This document shows positions 1-8,332 of a stretch of 51,317 nucleotides of DNA, piece by piece (the first letter of the stretch is position 1; each line of letters starts with the position of its first letter). The notes under the pieces were generated by a model. That model had not been told where the DNA came from, searched no databases, and worked only from the letters and a program-made list of their open reading frames with translations. Position numbers and translations under genes: made by a program. Source of the DNA: Paracoccaceae bacterium (GTDB lineage: Bacteria; Pseudomonadota; Alphaproteobacteria; Rhodobacterales; Rhodobacteraceae); contig JAGWVA010000026.1 in NCBI GenBank assembly GCA_028875855.1, positions 1 to 51,317 of the forward strand, given 5' to 3'.

Positions 1-39
1 CGGCTGCGGGAACTTTACAAGGCGAAGGTCGGCGCATGA
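1..39 (+). CDS. C-terminal tail of an upstream gene (partial)
   Basis: The first 12 codons of the window read in frame to a TGA whose ATGA overlaps the start of the next gene, which is the usual form of translational coupling here. Only the last 12 residues (RLRELYKAKVGA) are present, so the product cannot be identified. Sulfotransferase-like proteins of the next gene's type often sit beside a branched-chain aminotransferase in related genomes, but nothing visible here tests that. Confidence 0.55.
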   Translation, partial: RLRELYKAKVGA

Positions 40-785
40 CCGGGCCCGTGACGCGCATCGCCATGTGGTCGGGGCCGCGCAACATCTCGACCGCGATGAT
101 GTATGCCTTCGCCGCGCGCGGCGATTGCGCGGTCTGGGACGAGCCGTTCTACGCCGCCTATCTCGCCGCGACCGGCCTTGCCCATCCGATGGCGGCCGAG
201 GTGATGGCGGCCGGGATCACGGACCCCGTGCAGGTGGCCGCCGCCTGCCTTGCGCCGTCCCCCGGCGGACAGCCCGTCTTCTATCAGAAACACATGTGCC
301 AGCACATGATCGCGGGCGTGCCCCGCGACTGGATGGACGAGGTGACGAATGTCTTCCTCATCCGCCATCCAAGTCGCGTCATGGCAAGCTTCAGCGCCAA
401 ATACGACGATCCGGACCTCAAGGATATCGGATTTGTGCAACAGGCTGAACTCTTCGATCAGGTCGCGGACCGGCTGGGACAGGCCCCGGTCGTGATCGAT
501 TCCGCCGATATCCGCCGCGCGCCGGGGCCGATGATGCAGGCGCTCTGCGCGGCGCTCGGCATCCCCTACACGCCCGCGATGCTGCACTGGCCGGCCGGGC
601 CGAAGCCCCATGACGGGGTCTGGGCGCCGCATTGGTATGGTGCGGTGCATCGCTCCACCGGCTTTGCCGAGCCCGAAGGGCCGATGCCGGTGCTGACCGG
701 CCGCCTTGCCGCGATTGCCGAGGCTGCGCTGCCGTCCTACGAGCGGCTCGCGTCCTTCTCGCTCACGCCGAAGACCGCGACGTAA
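36..785 (+). CDS. Sulfotransferase-like P-loop protein
   Basis: A 249-residue protein with a sulfotransferase-type nucleotide-binding start: IAMWSGPRNIST near residues 8-19 matches the 5'-phosphosulfate loop, and FLIRHPSRVMASF near residue 107 matches the 3'-phosphate element of PAPS-dependent enzymes. There is no signal peptide, so it is probably cytosolic. The start is fixed by the ATGA overlap with the preceding gene. Its 3' end runs about 49 bp into the convergent RND pump gene. The acceptor is unknown. Members of this branch are often annotated only as 'sulfotransferase family', and some may bind another nucleotide, so the fold is well supported but the reaction is not. Confidence 0.8.
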   Translation: MTGPVTRIAMWSGPRNISTAMMYAFAARGDCAVWDEPFYAAYLAATGLAHPMAAEVMAAGITDPVQVAAACLAPSPGGQPVFYQKHMCQHMIAGVPRDWMDEVTNVFLIRHPSRVMASFSAKYDDPDLKDIGFVQQAELFDQVADRLGQAPVVIDSADIRRAPGPMMQALCAALGIPYTPAMLHWPAGPKPHDGVWAPHWYGAVHRSTGFAEPEGPMPVLTGRLAAIAEAALPSYERLASFSLTPKTAT

Positions 786-3700
786 AGCGCCGGCACGAAG
801 ACCAGCGTGATGATCGTGCCCGCGATGATGCCCCCCATCATCGCATAGGCCATCGGCCCCCAGAAGATCTCGCGCGAGATCGGGATCAGGGCAAGGCTCG
901 CCGCCGCGGCCGTCAGCAGGATCGGCCGCGCGCGGCTGTCCGAGGCGCGGAAGACCGCATCCCAGGCGGGCACGCCCTCGCCCCGCAGCACCTCGATCTC
1001 ATGCACGAGGATGATGGAGTTGCGGATCAGGATGCCGATCAGCGCAAGCACCCCGAGGATCGCCACGAACCCCAGAGGCGCGCCCGAAGGCAACAGCGCC
1101 GCCACCACCCCGATAAGCCCGAGCGGCGCCGCGCAGAAGACGACGAAGCTCAGCCGGAAGCCCTGCATCTGCATCATCACCAGCGTCACCATGACGAGCA
1201 GCATCAGCGGCACCACGGCGGCAATCGGCGCCTGGCTCTGCGCGCTGTTCTCGACCGTGCCACCAAGAGCGATGGAATAGCCCAGCGGCAGCTTCGCGGC
1301 GAATGCGTCGATTTTCGGCGCCAGCGCCTTGACCAGCGTCGCAGGCTGGTCCTTGCCGAGGATCGCCGCCTTGACGGTGATCGTCGGCACCTCGTTGCGC
1401 TGGATGATGACCGGAGGCTCGGTCTGATACCGGAAGACGGCAAGCGAGCTGAGCGGGATCACCCTGCCCCCGGCACCCGACAATTGCAGGCTGTTCAGCG
1501 CTTCGAGGGAACTGCGGTCGGCCTTGTTGCCGCGTGCCACGATGTTGACGAGATAGGTCGAATCCCGAAGCTGCGTGATCGTCTGGCCGTCGTAGATCGT
1601 GTTCAGCGCCGAGGCGATGTCCTTCGAGGTGATGCCAAGCTGGCGCGCCTTGTCCTGCAACACGTCGATGCGCACCACGCGCGCGGGCTCGTTCCAGTCC
1701 ATGACGATGGACGTCATGCGCGGATCGGTGGCCACCACGGCGGCCAGATCGCGCGCCTTGTCGCGCAGCACGGCCATGTCCGGGCCGCTCAGGCGATATT
1801 GCACCGGCCGGCCGACGGGCGGGCCGATTTCCAGCAGCTTGGCGAAGATGTCCACGCCGGGAAACTGGCGGGCGGCCACGTCCTCGATCTTCCGGCGCAG
1901 CCGGTCGCGGGCCTCGACCGAGGGAGTCTGGATCACGATCTGCCCCATGTTGGCGCCCGGCGTCAGGACGTCATAGGACAGGATGAACCGCGGCGCGCTC
2001 TGACCCACGTAGGTGGACCAGAACAGCTTGTCCTTGTCCGGCGCGATGATCGCCTCCAGCCGTTTCATCACCGCGTCCGTGTCCTGGATCGAGGCATTGC
2101 CCGGCAGCGTCACGTCCACGATCAGTTCGGTCCGGTCCGACGACGGAAAGAACTGCTGTTCCACGAACCGCATCCCGAAGACCGACAGCAGGAACACCGC
2201 CAGCGTCAGGCCGATGGTCGCCCAGCGAAAGCGCATGGCGAGCTTGAGCACCGCATGAAAGGCCCGGCGCACCCGCCCCGGCGTCGGGTCGTGATGCGGC
2301 AGCGCCTTGGGCAGCATCGTCACGCCCAGAAGCGGCGCGAAGAGCACGGCCGCGATCCAGCTGACGATCAGCGACACGGCGATGACGACGAAAAGCGAAA
2401 AGGTGAACTCTCCCGCCGCGGAATCGTTCAGCCCGATGGGAATGAAGCCCGTCAGCGTCACCAGGGTGCCCGACAGCATCGGAAAGGCGATCGAGGTCCA
2501 GGCATAGGAGGCCGCGCGGCTCAGCTTCTCCCCGGCCTCCAGCCGGCTGATCATCGTCTCGATCGTGATCATCGCGTCATCGACCAGCAGGCCAAGCGCG
2601 ATGATGAGCGCCCCCAGCGACACCCGCTGAAGCGAGAAGCCAAGGTATTTCATCGCAACGAAGGTGATCGCCAGCACCAGCGGGATCGTCACCGCCACCA
2701 CAAGGCCCGCGCGCAGGCCGACGCTGACGAAGCTGACCGCCATGACGATCAGGACCGCCTCGGCCAGCGCCTTGACGAAGCCGCCCACGGCCTCTTTCAC
2801 GACCTGCGGCTGATCGGCGACCTGGTGAACGTCGATCCCGATCGGCAGATCGGCCTTCGCCTTGTCGATCACCGCGCTCAGCGCCTTGCCGAAGTCGATG
2901 ATGTTGGCGCCGGGCTTCATGCCGACTTCCAGCCCGATGGCAGGCTTGCCGTCATAGCGGAAAAGCGCCGAGGGCGGATCGACATAGCCGCGCCGGATCG
3001 TGGCGACGTCCGACAGCCGGAAGAAGCGGTCGCCCACGTGCAGGTTCACATCCGCAAGGCTTTGCGCGCCCGAGAACTTGCCGCCCAGCCGGACCTGCAC
3101 CCGTTCCTGCCCCGCGTCGATCACGCCTGAGGGCAGGATGGCGTTCTGCGCCTGAAGCGTCGCCAGCACCGCCTGCTGGTTCAGCCCGAGCGCCGCCAGT
3201 TTGCGGGTGGAGAACTCGAGATAGATCACCTCGTCCTGCGTGCCGAAAAGCTTCACCTTGCCCGCATCGGGAAGCGCCTGGACCGCGCGCTGCACATCCC
3301 TCACGTGGTCGCGCAGCTCGCGCGGGGTGAAGCCGTCCGCGGTGAAGGCATAGATATTGCCGAAGACGTCGCCGAAATCGTCGTTGAACTGGAAGCCCTG
3401 AAATTCCTGCGGGAAATCGGGGCGGATATCGGCCATCATGTTGCGCACCTTCTGCCAGATGCGCGGCAGTTGCCCGGGCTTTGTCGTCGGCAGAAGGTTC
3501 ACATAGACGATCGACTGGCCCGGCCGGGTGATCGAGCGGGTAAAGTCCAGCTCGGGCAGGTCCTGCAGCTTCTTCTCGATCCGGTCGGTGACCTGGTTCA
3601 CCGTATCCTCGACCGAGGCGCCGGGCAGCGAGGCCGAGACGATCATCGTCTTGACCGCGAAGTTTGGGTCTTCCTCGCGGCCGATGGTGACATAGGCCAT

Positions 3701-3787
3701 GACGCCCGCGATAAGGCATACGATCATCAGGAACCAGACGAACGAGCGGTGGTTGAGCGACCAGTCCGAGAGGTTGAAGCCCTTCAT
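737..3787 (-). CDS. RND (AcrB/HAE1-type) efflux pump, inner-membrane subunit
   Basis: A 1016-residue protein with the RND layout: TM1 at about residues 14-32, a first large periplasmic loop, TM2-6 from about 335, a second periplasmic loop and TM8-12. GLLVDDAMITIE at about residues 399-410 holds the TM4 aspartate pair that carries protons in this superfamily, and the length is typical. The start codon overlaps the stop of the upstream adaptor (ATGA), so pump and adaptor are coupled. The order adaptor, adaptor, pump recalls TriABC of Pseudomonas, where two different adaptors serve one pump. No outer-membrane channel gene is nearby. The substrate cannot be read from sequence; detergents, biocides or antibiotics are usual. 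Confidence 0.93.
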   Translation of the reverse strand: MKGFNLSDWSLNHRSFVWFLMIVCLIAGVMAYVTIGREEDPNFAVKTMIVSASLPGASVEDTVNQVTDRIEKKLQDLPELDFTRSITRPGQSIVYVNLLPTTKPGQLPRIWQKVRNMMADIRPDFPQEFQGFQFNDDFGDVFGNIYAFTADGFTPRELRDHVRDVQRAVQALPDAGKVKLFGTQDEVIYLEFSTRKLAALGLNQQAVLATLQAQNAILPSGVIDAGQERVQVRLGGKFSGAQSLADVNLHVGDRFFRLSDVATIRRGYVDPPSALFRYDGKPAIGLEVGMKPGANIIDFGKALSAVIDKAKADLPIGIDVHQVADQPQVVKEAVGGFVKALAEAVLIVMAVSFVSVGLRAGLVVAVTIPLVLAITFVAMKYLGFSLQRVSLGALIIALGLLVDDAMITIETMISRLEAGEKLSRAASYAWTSIAFPMLSGTLVTLTGFIPIGLNDSAAGEFTFSLFVVIAVSLIVSWIAAVLFAPLLGVTMLPKALPHHDPTPGRVRRAFHAVLKLAMRFRWATIGLTLAVFLLSVFGMRFVEQQFFPSSDRTELIVDVTLPGNASIQDTDAVMKRLEAIIAPDKDKLFWSTYVGQSAPRFILSYDVLTPGANMGQIVIQTPSVEARDRLRRKIEDVAARQFPGVDIFAKLLEIGPPVGRPVQYRLSGPDMAVLRDKARDLAAVVATDPRMTSIVMDWNEPARVVRIDVLQDKARQLGITSKDIASALNTIYDGQTITQLRDSTYLVNIVARGNKADRSSLEALNSLQLSGAGGRVIPLSSLAVFRYQTEPPVIIQRNEVPTITVKAAILGKDQPATLVKALAPKIDAFAAKLPLGYSIALGGTVENSAQSQAPIAAVVPLMLLVMVTLVMMQMQGFRLSFVVFCAAPLGLIGVVAALLPSGAPLGFVAILGVLALIGILIRNSIILVHEIEVLRGEGVPAWDAVFRASDSRARPILLTAAAASLALIPISREIFWGPMAYAMMGGIIAGTIITLVFVPALYVAVFGVSEKDASRS

Positions 3788-4830
3788 TGCGCCACGCTCG
3801 GGCCGACCGCCTGCCCGTCCCTGATCGAATTCACGCCCTTGGTCACGACTTCCTCGCCCGGCTTCAGCCCCCCCAGCACGACGACCCGGCCGGCCGATGG
3901 CGTGCCGGTCTTCACCTCGACGCGGTGCACCGTGCTGGTGGTGCGGTCCACGACCCAGACCGCGCCCTTGCCGCCGATCAGGGCGGTCTCGGGCAGGGCA
4001 AGCTGCGCCTTGGTCCGGGCGTCCGGCTCGACCAGCGCAAGCGCCCCCAGCCGGAAGTCGGACGAGGCATCGGGTGCCAGCGTCAGATGCAGCCTGCGCG
4101 TGCGCGTGGCGGGATCTGCCACCGGGTCGATCAGGCGCAGCTTCGCCGTGCTCGCAATCTCGGGGTCCACCTCGAGGCGCACCTTGAAGACCGCGCCCGG
4201 CTCCAGCCCCGCCGCATCCTGTTCGGTGAGGTCGATCAGCACCTCGCGCTCGCCCGTCGCGGCAAGCCGGATCACGGGTTGCCCCGCGGTCACCGCGGCC
4301 CCCGGCTCGACATAGACATGAGTGACGACGCCCGCCGTCGGCGCATGCAGCGTGGCAAACCCCAGCAGGTTCTGCGCCTGCGTCAGCGCCGCCTGTGCCT
4401 GCGCAAGCCGCGCCTTGGCGGCAACCAGCGTGTTGGTGGCGCTTTCCGCCGTGGCGGTGCTGTCAACGCCCTTGGCGACAAGCTGGTTGGCGCGATCCGC
4501 CGCGTCCTGCGCGGAATTGAGCTGCGCCTTCGCCACCGTCACCCCGGCCTCGGCGGACCGCAGGTCGGCTTGCAGGGTTTCGGGGTTCAGCTGCGCCAGA
4601 AGTTCGCCCTGCCGGACCACGTCGCCCTCTTCCACCGGGCGTTCGGCAAGGGTTCCGGCGAGCGGAAAGCCAAGGTCGGTCTCGGTCCGCGCGGCGACGG
4701 TGCCCACGTAGCTCGGCTGCAATCCCGCGCGGGCCGAGACGATTTCCGACACCACCGGACGCGGCGCGGTCTGGGCAAGGGCCGGCGCGGCCAGCGCCAG
4801 CGAAAGGCAGAGAACGATCCGCCGCATCAC
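3784..4830 (-). CDS. RND periplasmic adaptor (second of two)
   Basis: A 348-residue membrane-fusion protein that bridges an RND pump to an outer-membrane channel. It begins with a signal peptide (MMRRIVLCLSLALAAPALAQ). A split biotinyl-lipoyl-like motif follows: the first half lies around residues 55-75 (LAGTLAERPVEEGDVVRQG) and the second near 160-175 (APTAGVVTHVYVEPGAAV). Between them is a long Ala/Gln-rich helical hairpin, and beta-barrel and membrane-proximal domains come after. The start overlaps the stop of the upstream adaptor and its own stop overlaps the pump start, so all three genes are one coupled unit. It is distinct in sequence from the adaptor upstream, so this is not a recent duplication. 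Confidence 0.9.
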   Translation of the reverse strand: MMRRIVLCLSLALAAPALAQTAPRPVVSEIVSARAGLQPSYVGTVAARTETDLGFPLAGTLAERPVEEGDVVRQGELLAQLNPETLQADLRSAEAGVTVAKAQLNSAQDAADRANQLVAKGVDSTATAESATNTLVAAKARLAQAQAALTQAQNLLGFATLHAPTAGVVTHVYVEPGAAVTAGQPVIRLAATGEREVLIDLTEQDAAGLEPGAVFKVRLEVDPEIASTAKLRLIDPVADPATRTRRLHLTLAPDASSDFRLGALALVEPDARTKAQLALPETALIGGKGAVWVVDRTTSTVHRVEVKTGTPSAGRVVVLGGLKPGEEVVTKGVNSIRDGQAVGPSVAQ

Positions 4831-5897
4831 TTCCCCTCCGCCTGCCGGACGACCCGGCCGGGGAAAAGAAGGCTCGCGCCAAGCCCCACGACCTCTTCGC
4901 CGGCCTTCACGCCGCTGGCCAGCACGATCCGCCCCGTCTCGTAGCGCAGCACCGTCACCTGCCGCAGCGACACCCGATGCGTCGCCGGATCGACGACCCA
5001 GACCGCCGGTCCCCGTGCGGTCGCCGTCATCGCGGGCCAGGGCAGCGCGATCCGATCCTGCCCCACGCTGTGGATCGTGCCCACGATCGCATCCCCGAAG
5101 CGCAGCCCCGGCGGCAGGTCCGGCATCGCCACCTTCACCTTCACCGTCCCCTGCGTCGGATCGACCAGCGGCGAGACCTGCCGCGGCGTGCCCATGACAA
5201 AGTCGGACGGTCGGTCCACCGGCGACAGCTTCACCGTCACCGGACCTTCGGGAAGCTTGGTCAAGAGCTGTTCCGGCACCTCGAACACCGCGTCATAGCG
5301 GTTGCCGATGGCCAGTTGCAGCACCGGCTGCGCAGCGCCCACAACCTGCCCGACATCGGCAAGCTTTTGCGTCACCGTCGCATCCGAAGGGGCAGTCAAC
5401 ACGGTGTCCGACACGGCCTTTTTCGCCCGGTCCACATCAGCCTGCGCCTGCGCGACCTGCGCCTGCGCGGCACGCAGGGCGTCGAACGACGCATCCCTCG
5501 CGCTGCGGGTCGTGGCCCCGCGCTGCAAGAGACCGTCCTGCCGGTTGGCGTCATCCTCGGCCTTGGTCGCATTCGCCTTTGCCGTGACCAGCGCCGCCTC
5601 GGCCGACCGCAGCGCCTCGTCCTGCTGAACAGCGTCGATCCGCGCCAGAACGGCGCCCGCCTTCACCTTGTCGCCGGCATGGGCCAGCATAGCGACGATG
5701 CGGCCCGAAGCGGGAAACGATGCCGACAGGGTGGTGCGCGCGGCGATCTCGCCCGTCAGGGACAGCGTCCGGGCGTCCGAGATCGGCTTGACGGTGACGA
5801 TCTCGACCGACAACGGCGCAAGCGCCAGGACGGGCGTCACGGCGCCCGATGCCCCAGCCCCCGCAAGCACGATGGCAATCGCGTGACGACGACGCAT
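4827..5897 (-). CDS. RND periplasmic adaptor (first of two)
   Basis: A 356-residue membrane-fusion protein. The ATG at 5897 was chosen because GGAGGG lies about 6 bases upstream and the protein then opens with a signal peptide (MRRRHAIAIVLAGAGASG); an in-frame ATG at 5957 would bury that signal. The order is lipoyl half (SGRIVAMLAHAGDKVKAG), helical hairpin rich in AQAQA repeats, second lipoyl half (APSDATVTQKLADVGQVV), beta-barrel, and a C-terminal domain ending VVRQAEGK. It is the first gene of the three-gene efflux operon. A TriAB-like heteromeric adaptor pair is the simplest reading. Confidence 0.88.
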   Translation of the reverse strand: MRRRHAIAIVLAGAGASGAVTPVLALAPLSVEIVTVKPISDARTLSLTGEIAARTTLSASFPASGRIVAMLAHAGDKVKAGAVLARIDAVQQDEALRSAEAALVTAKANATKAEDDANRQDGLLQRGATTRSARDASFDALRAAQAQVAQAQADVDRAKKAVSDTVLTAPSDATVTQKLADVGQVVGAAQPVLQLAIGNRYDAVFEVPEQLLTKLPEGPVTVKLSPVDRPSDFVMGTPRQVSPLVDPTQGTVKVKVAMPDLPPGLRFGDAIVGTIHSVGQDRIALPWPAMTATARGPAVWVVDPATHRVSLRQVTVLRYETGRIVLASGVKAGEEVVGLGASLLFPGRVVRQAEGK

Positions 5898-6004
5898 GGC
5901 GCTCCCTCCGGCACGTGTCCCGGGCAGGAGCGGACCCCGAATCGACAGGTGAGTCAAGGTCGGGGGGCTGTTACCGTCGCGGCAGCTTCAGCCGTCCGAT
6001 CCGC

Positions 6005-6097
6005 CTATTTGGCGGCCGATTTCACCTTGACGAAGGTATAGGCAACGCCTGCAATCAGCACCCCATGGGCGAGCAGAAGACCGATCCCGATCAGCAT
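6005..6097 (-). CDS. 30-residue single-span membrane peptide
   Basis: A short reading frame gives a 30-residue peptide beginning MLIGIGLLLAHGVLIAGVAY and ending in a basic KVKSAAK tail. Residues 1-22 form one hydrophobic helix, with positive charges on the presumed cytoplasmic side. AAGGGG lies 6-7 bases upstream of the ATG, a good ribosome-binding site, and the stop is TAG. The frame stands alone 107 bp upstream of the first adaptor start and in the same direction, so it may be the first gene of the efflux operon or an independent small gene. I do not recognise a family. Its role could be assisting the pump, but that is inference from position only. Confidence 0.6.
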   Translation of the reverse strand: MLIGIGLLLAHGVLIAGVAYTFVKVKSAAK

Positions 6098-6197
6098 GAG
6101 TGACCCCTTGTCCGATTGGCCGCCGAAGACACCGGCAGTCTTTTCCCGGGGCGCCTAGCACGGGTCCGGGCGGCGCGACAGGGGGGCAAAGGTCGCA

Positions 6198-6213
6198 GCC
6201 CCCCTGCGGGGGC
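6198..6213. terminator. GC-rich hairpin downstream of the Gfo/Idh gene
   Basis: GCCCCC and GGGGGC form 6-bp arms around a CTGC loop, 27 bp past the stop of the minus-strand oxidoreductase gene. No T-run follows, so it is at best a weak or Rho-assisted terminator. The rest of 6098-6239 shows nothing else I can name. Confidence 0.35.
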
Positions 6214-6239
6214 GCGCAACGCGGGATGCGCGGCGATCC

Positions 6240-7298
6240 TCAGCCCAGCGGCAGCCGACGGCCTTCCTCTGCGGCAGAGGCCTCCGCCGTGTCGAGCATC
6301 CGTTGCAGCGCGGCCCCACGGGCAAAATCGGGGATGGCCACCCCCTCCCCCCGGATCGCGGCGATGAACCGCTCATAGACCGTCGGCACCGGGTCGCAGG
6401 GAACCTCGTCCCAGGTGGCCGAGATCAGCCCCGGCGCAAGGCAGGACCGCAGGCGGCTGATGCCCTTTTCGAACGACACCTCAAGCCCGCCAAGATCGCC
6501 GTAAAGGCGCAGCCGCAGGTCGTTGAGATGCCCCGAGGCGAAGCGGGTGGCCGACACCGTGCCAAGCGCGCCATTGCCCAGCCGAAGCTGCATCGTCACG
6601 CTGTCATTGGCATCCAGCGGATACTCCCCGATCCGCCCGCCGGGCGCCTTGTCGAAGGTGACCAATTGGGCCGAGATCCCGGACGGATCGCTTCCGGCGA
6701 TGAAGGTCGCGAAGTCGAGGATATGGATGCCCACATCCCCCAGCACGCCCTTCGACCCATGCGCGGTCGAAAGCCGCCACAGCCACTGGCTTTCGCTGCG
6801 CCAGTCGCCCCAGGCGGGCTGCGTGAGCCAGCTTTGCAGATAGCTCGCCTCGAAATGCCGGACCGCGCCGATGGCGCCATCCGCCACCATGCGCGCGGCG
6901 GTCTGCAAGGCGGGCACGTTGCGGTAGGTGAGGTTCACCATGTTCACCACGCCTGCGGTTGCAGCGGCCTCTGCCATCTCGGCGGCCCGGGCGTGATCGG
7001 TCGCCAGCGGCTTTTCGCACAGCACATGCTTGCCCGCCGCCAGCAGCGGCAGCGTCGTCGCGTGATGGACGGCATCGGGCGTCACATTGGTCGCCGCATC
7101 GAAGCCGCCCCAGTCCAGCGCCTCCTGAAGCGAGGCGAAGCGGCGTTCGATCCCGTGTGTGTCGCAAAAGGCCGCCAGCGGTTCGGCCCGCGTATCGACC
7201 CCGGCCACGACGCTGACGCCGGGGATCGCCTGAAACGCCGCGACATGGTTCTTGGCCATGCCGCCGGTGCCGAGGACCAGAAGACGAATGGGTTGCAT
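6240..7298 (-). CDS. Gfo/Idh/MocA family NAD(P)-dependent oxidoreductase
   Basis: A 352-residue dehydrogenase. The N-terminal Rossmann fold shows LVLGTGGMAKNH (residues 7-18), and the family's hallmark CEKPL follows near residue 94. The C-terminal half is the mixed alpha/beta substrate domain with GDVGIHILDFATF, which contains the usual catalytic-site His. These enzymes oxidise or reduce sugars, inositols or other polyols. The gene lies 3 bp after the ThuA-like gene, and the two are often paired in trehalose or other sugar pathways. The substrate cannot be assigned. Both genes are probably controlled by the palindrome at 8149-8162. Confidence 0.88.
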   Translation of the reverse strand: MQPIRLLVLGTGGMAKNHVAAFQAIPGVSVVAGVDTRAEPLAAFCDTHGIERRFASLQEALDWGGFDAATNVTPDAVHHATTLPLLAAGKHVLCEKPLATDHARAAEMAEAAATAGVVNMVNLTYRNVPALQTAARMVADGAIGAVRHFEASYLQSWLTQPAWGDWRSESQWLWRLSTAHGSKGVLGDVGIHILDFATFIAGSDPSGISAQLVTFDKAPGGRIGEYPLDANDSVTMQLRLGNGALGTVSATRFASGHLNDLRLRLYGDLGGLEVSFEKGISRLRSCLAPGLISATWDEVPCDPVPTVYERFIAAIRGEGVAIPDFARGAALQRMLDTAEASAAEEGRRLPLG

Positions 7299-7301
7299 GA
7301 T

Positions 7302-8087
7302 CTACCGGAACCCTTCCTCGCCCGCCTTGTGCAGACGCGGGCCGCGTTCCTGGATCGTCTCGGGCGCCTCGTCTACCGGCACATTCGGCGCGCCGGTCGG
7401 ATCGGCCAGCCGCTCGGCGGGGTTGTGCGCCCAGCGGACGGCATTGGCGATCACGCGCTGCACGTTCGTGTCGTGATAAGTCGGATAGGTCTCATGCCCC
7501 GGACGGAAATAGAAGACATTGCCCGCGCCGCGCTTGTAGGTCAGGCCCGACCGGAAGACCTCGCCGCCCTGGAACCAGCTGATGAACACCGTCTCGAGCG
7601 GTTCGGGCACGCCGAAGGGCTCGCCATACATCTCTTCGTTTTCCAGTTCGAAATGATCCGGCAGGCCGGCGGCGATCGGATGGTTGCGGCTGGTCAGCCA
7701 CAGCCGCTCGCGCTCCCCCGCCTCGCGCCACGTCAGATTGCAGGGCGCCCCCATGAGCCGCTTGAAGGGTTTCGAGAAATGCGCCGAATGCAGGAAGATC
7801 GCGCCCATGCCGGACCAGACCGCCTCGCAGACCCGGTCCACCACCGCGTCTTGCACCTCGCCATGGGCAGCGTGGCCCCACCAGATCAGCACATCGGTCT
7901 GGGCCAGCCGTTCTGGCGTCAGCCCGTGGTCGGGCTCTTGCAGCGTGGCCGTGCCGGCCGCGATCCCGCCCGCCGCGTTCAGCGCATCGGCGATGCAGGC
8001 GTGCATGCCTTTGGGATAGACACCGGCCACCACCGCGTTCTTGCGTTCATGGACGTTCTCACCCCAGACGGTGACCCGGATCGTCAT
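7302..8087 (-). CDS. ThuA-like (trehalose utilisation) domain protein
   Basis: A 261-residue protein of the ThuA family, a class I glutamine-amidotransferase-like fold tied to trehalose and disaccharide catabolism in rhizobia. Recognisable blocks are [10 protein letters not shown] at the start, [31 protein letters not shown] and the C-terminal [20 protein letters not shown] lies 6 bases before the ATG. It is the first gene of a two-gene operon with the Gfo/Idh oxidoreductase. In rhizobia, ThuA/ThuB take part in making 3-ketodisaccharides; here the substrate is open. Confidence 0.85.
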   Translation of the reverse strand: MTIRVTVWGENVHERKNAVVAGVYPKGMHACIADALNAAGGIAAGTATLQEPDHGLTPERLAQTDVLIWWGHAAHGEVQDAVVDRVCEAVWSGMGAIFLHSAHFSKPFKRLMGAPCNLTWREAGERERLWLTSRNHPIAAGLPDHFELENEEMYGEPFGVPEPLETVFISWFQGGEVFRSGLTYKRGAGNVFYFRPGHETYPTYHDTNVQRVIANAVRWAHNPAERLADPTGAPNVPVDEAPETIQERGPRLHKAGEEGFR

Positions 8088-8148
8088 GGAAAACTCCTGT
8101 CCTGGATATTCCGCGCCTGCCTTTCAGGGAATGGCGCCAGCGGCGCAG

Positions 8149-8193
8149 CCAAAGCGCTTTGGGCAACTATCGCACAGGTTTTCCGGCTGTCAA
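8149..8193 (-). promoter_or_regulatory. Promoter with LacI-type operator upstream of the thuA-like gene
   Basis: On the minus strand TTGACA (8193-8188) is followed after 16 bases by GATAGT (8171-8166), a plausible sigma-70 pair. Immediately downstream lies CCAAAGCGCTTTGG (8149-8162), a perfect 14-bp palindrome around the AAAGCGCTTT core favoured by LacI-family repressors of sugar genes. Its position at the expected transcription start suits repression. A LacI-family regulator is encoded at 40638-41636, but nothing links the two. Confidence 0.6.
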
Positions 8194-8332
8194 CGCCGGC
8201 CCTGCGCCAGCCCTGTGCCAGCCCGGCCCGAAACCTCGAAACCTGTCGGTTCCGGCGCGTCGCGCGACGATCCCGCGCGGGCGGCGGCGCCGTCCGCGTG
8301 ATAGGCTGATCGCAGGATGAGGAGGACAGGCG

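Noticed and set aside
632-3130. 832-codon plus-strand frame antisense to the RND pump
   Set aside because: It is rich in Arg, His and Asp with no domain or membrane span, the usual shadow of a real gene in very GC-rich DNA. The opposite strand encodes a full RND protein.
6240-8087. Full trehalose uptake and utilisation operon around ThuA
   Set aside because: Only ThuA and a Gfo/Idh oxidoreductase are present; no transporter or trehalose hydrolase lies next to them.
8163-8332. 6S RNA gene upstream of the cyclo-ligase gene
   Set aside because: The location is suggestive from other bacteria, but I could not build the long bulged hairpin with a central bubble by eye, so it is not called.
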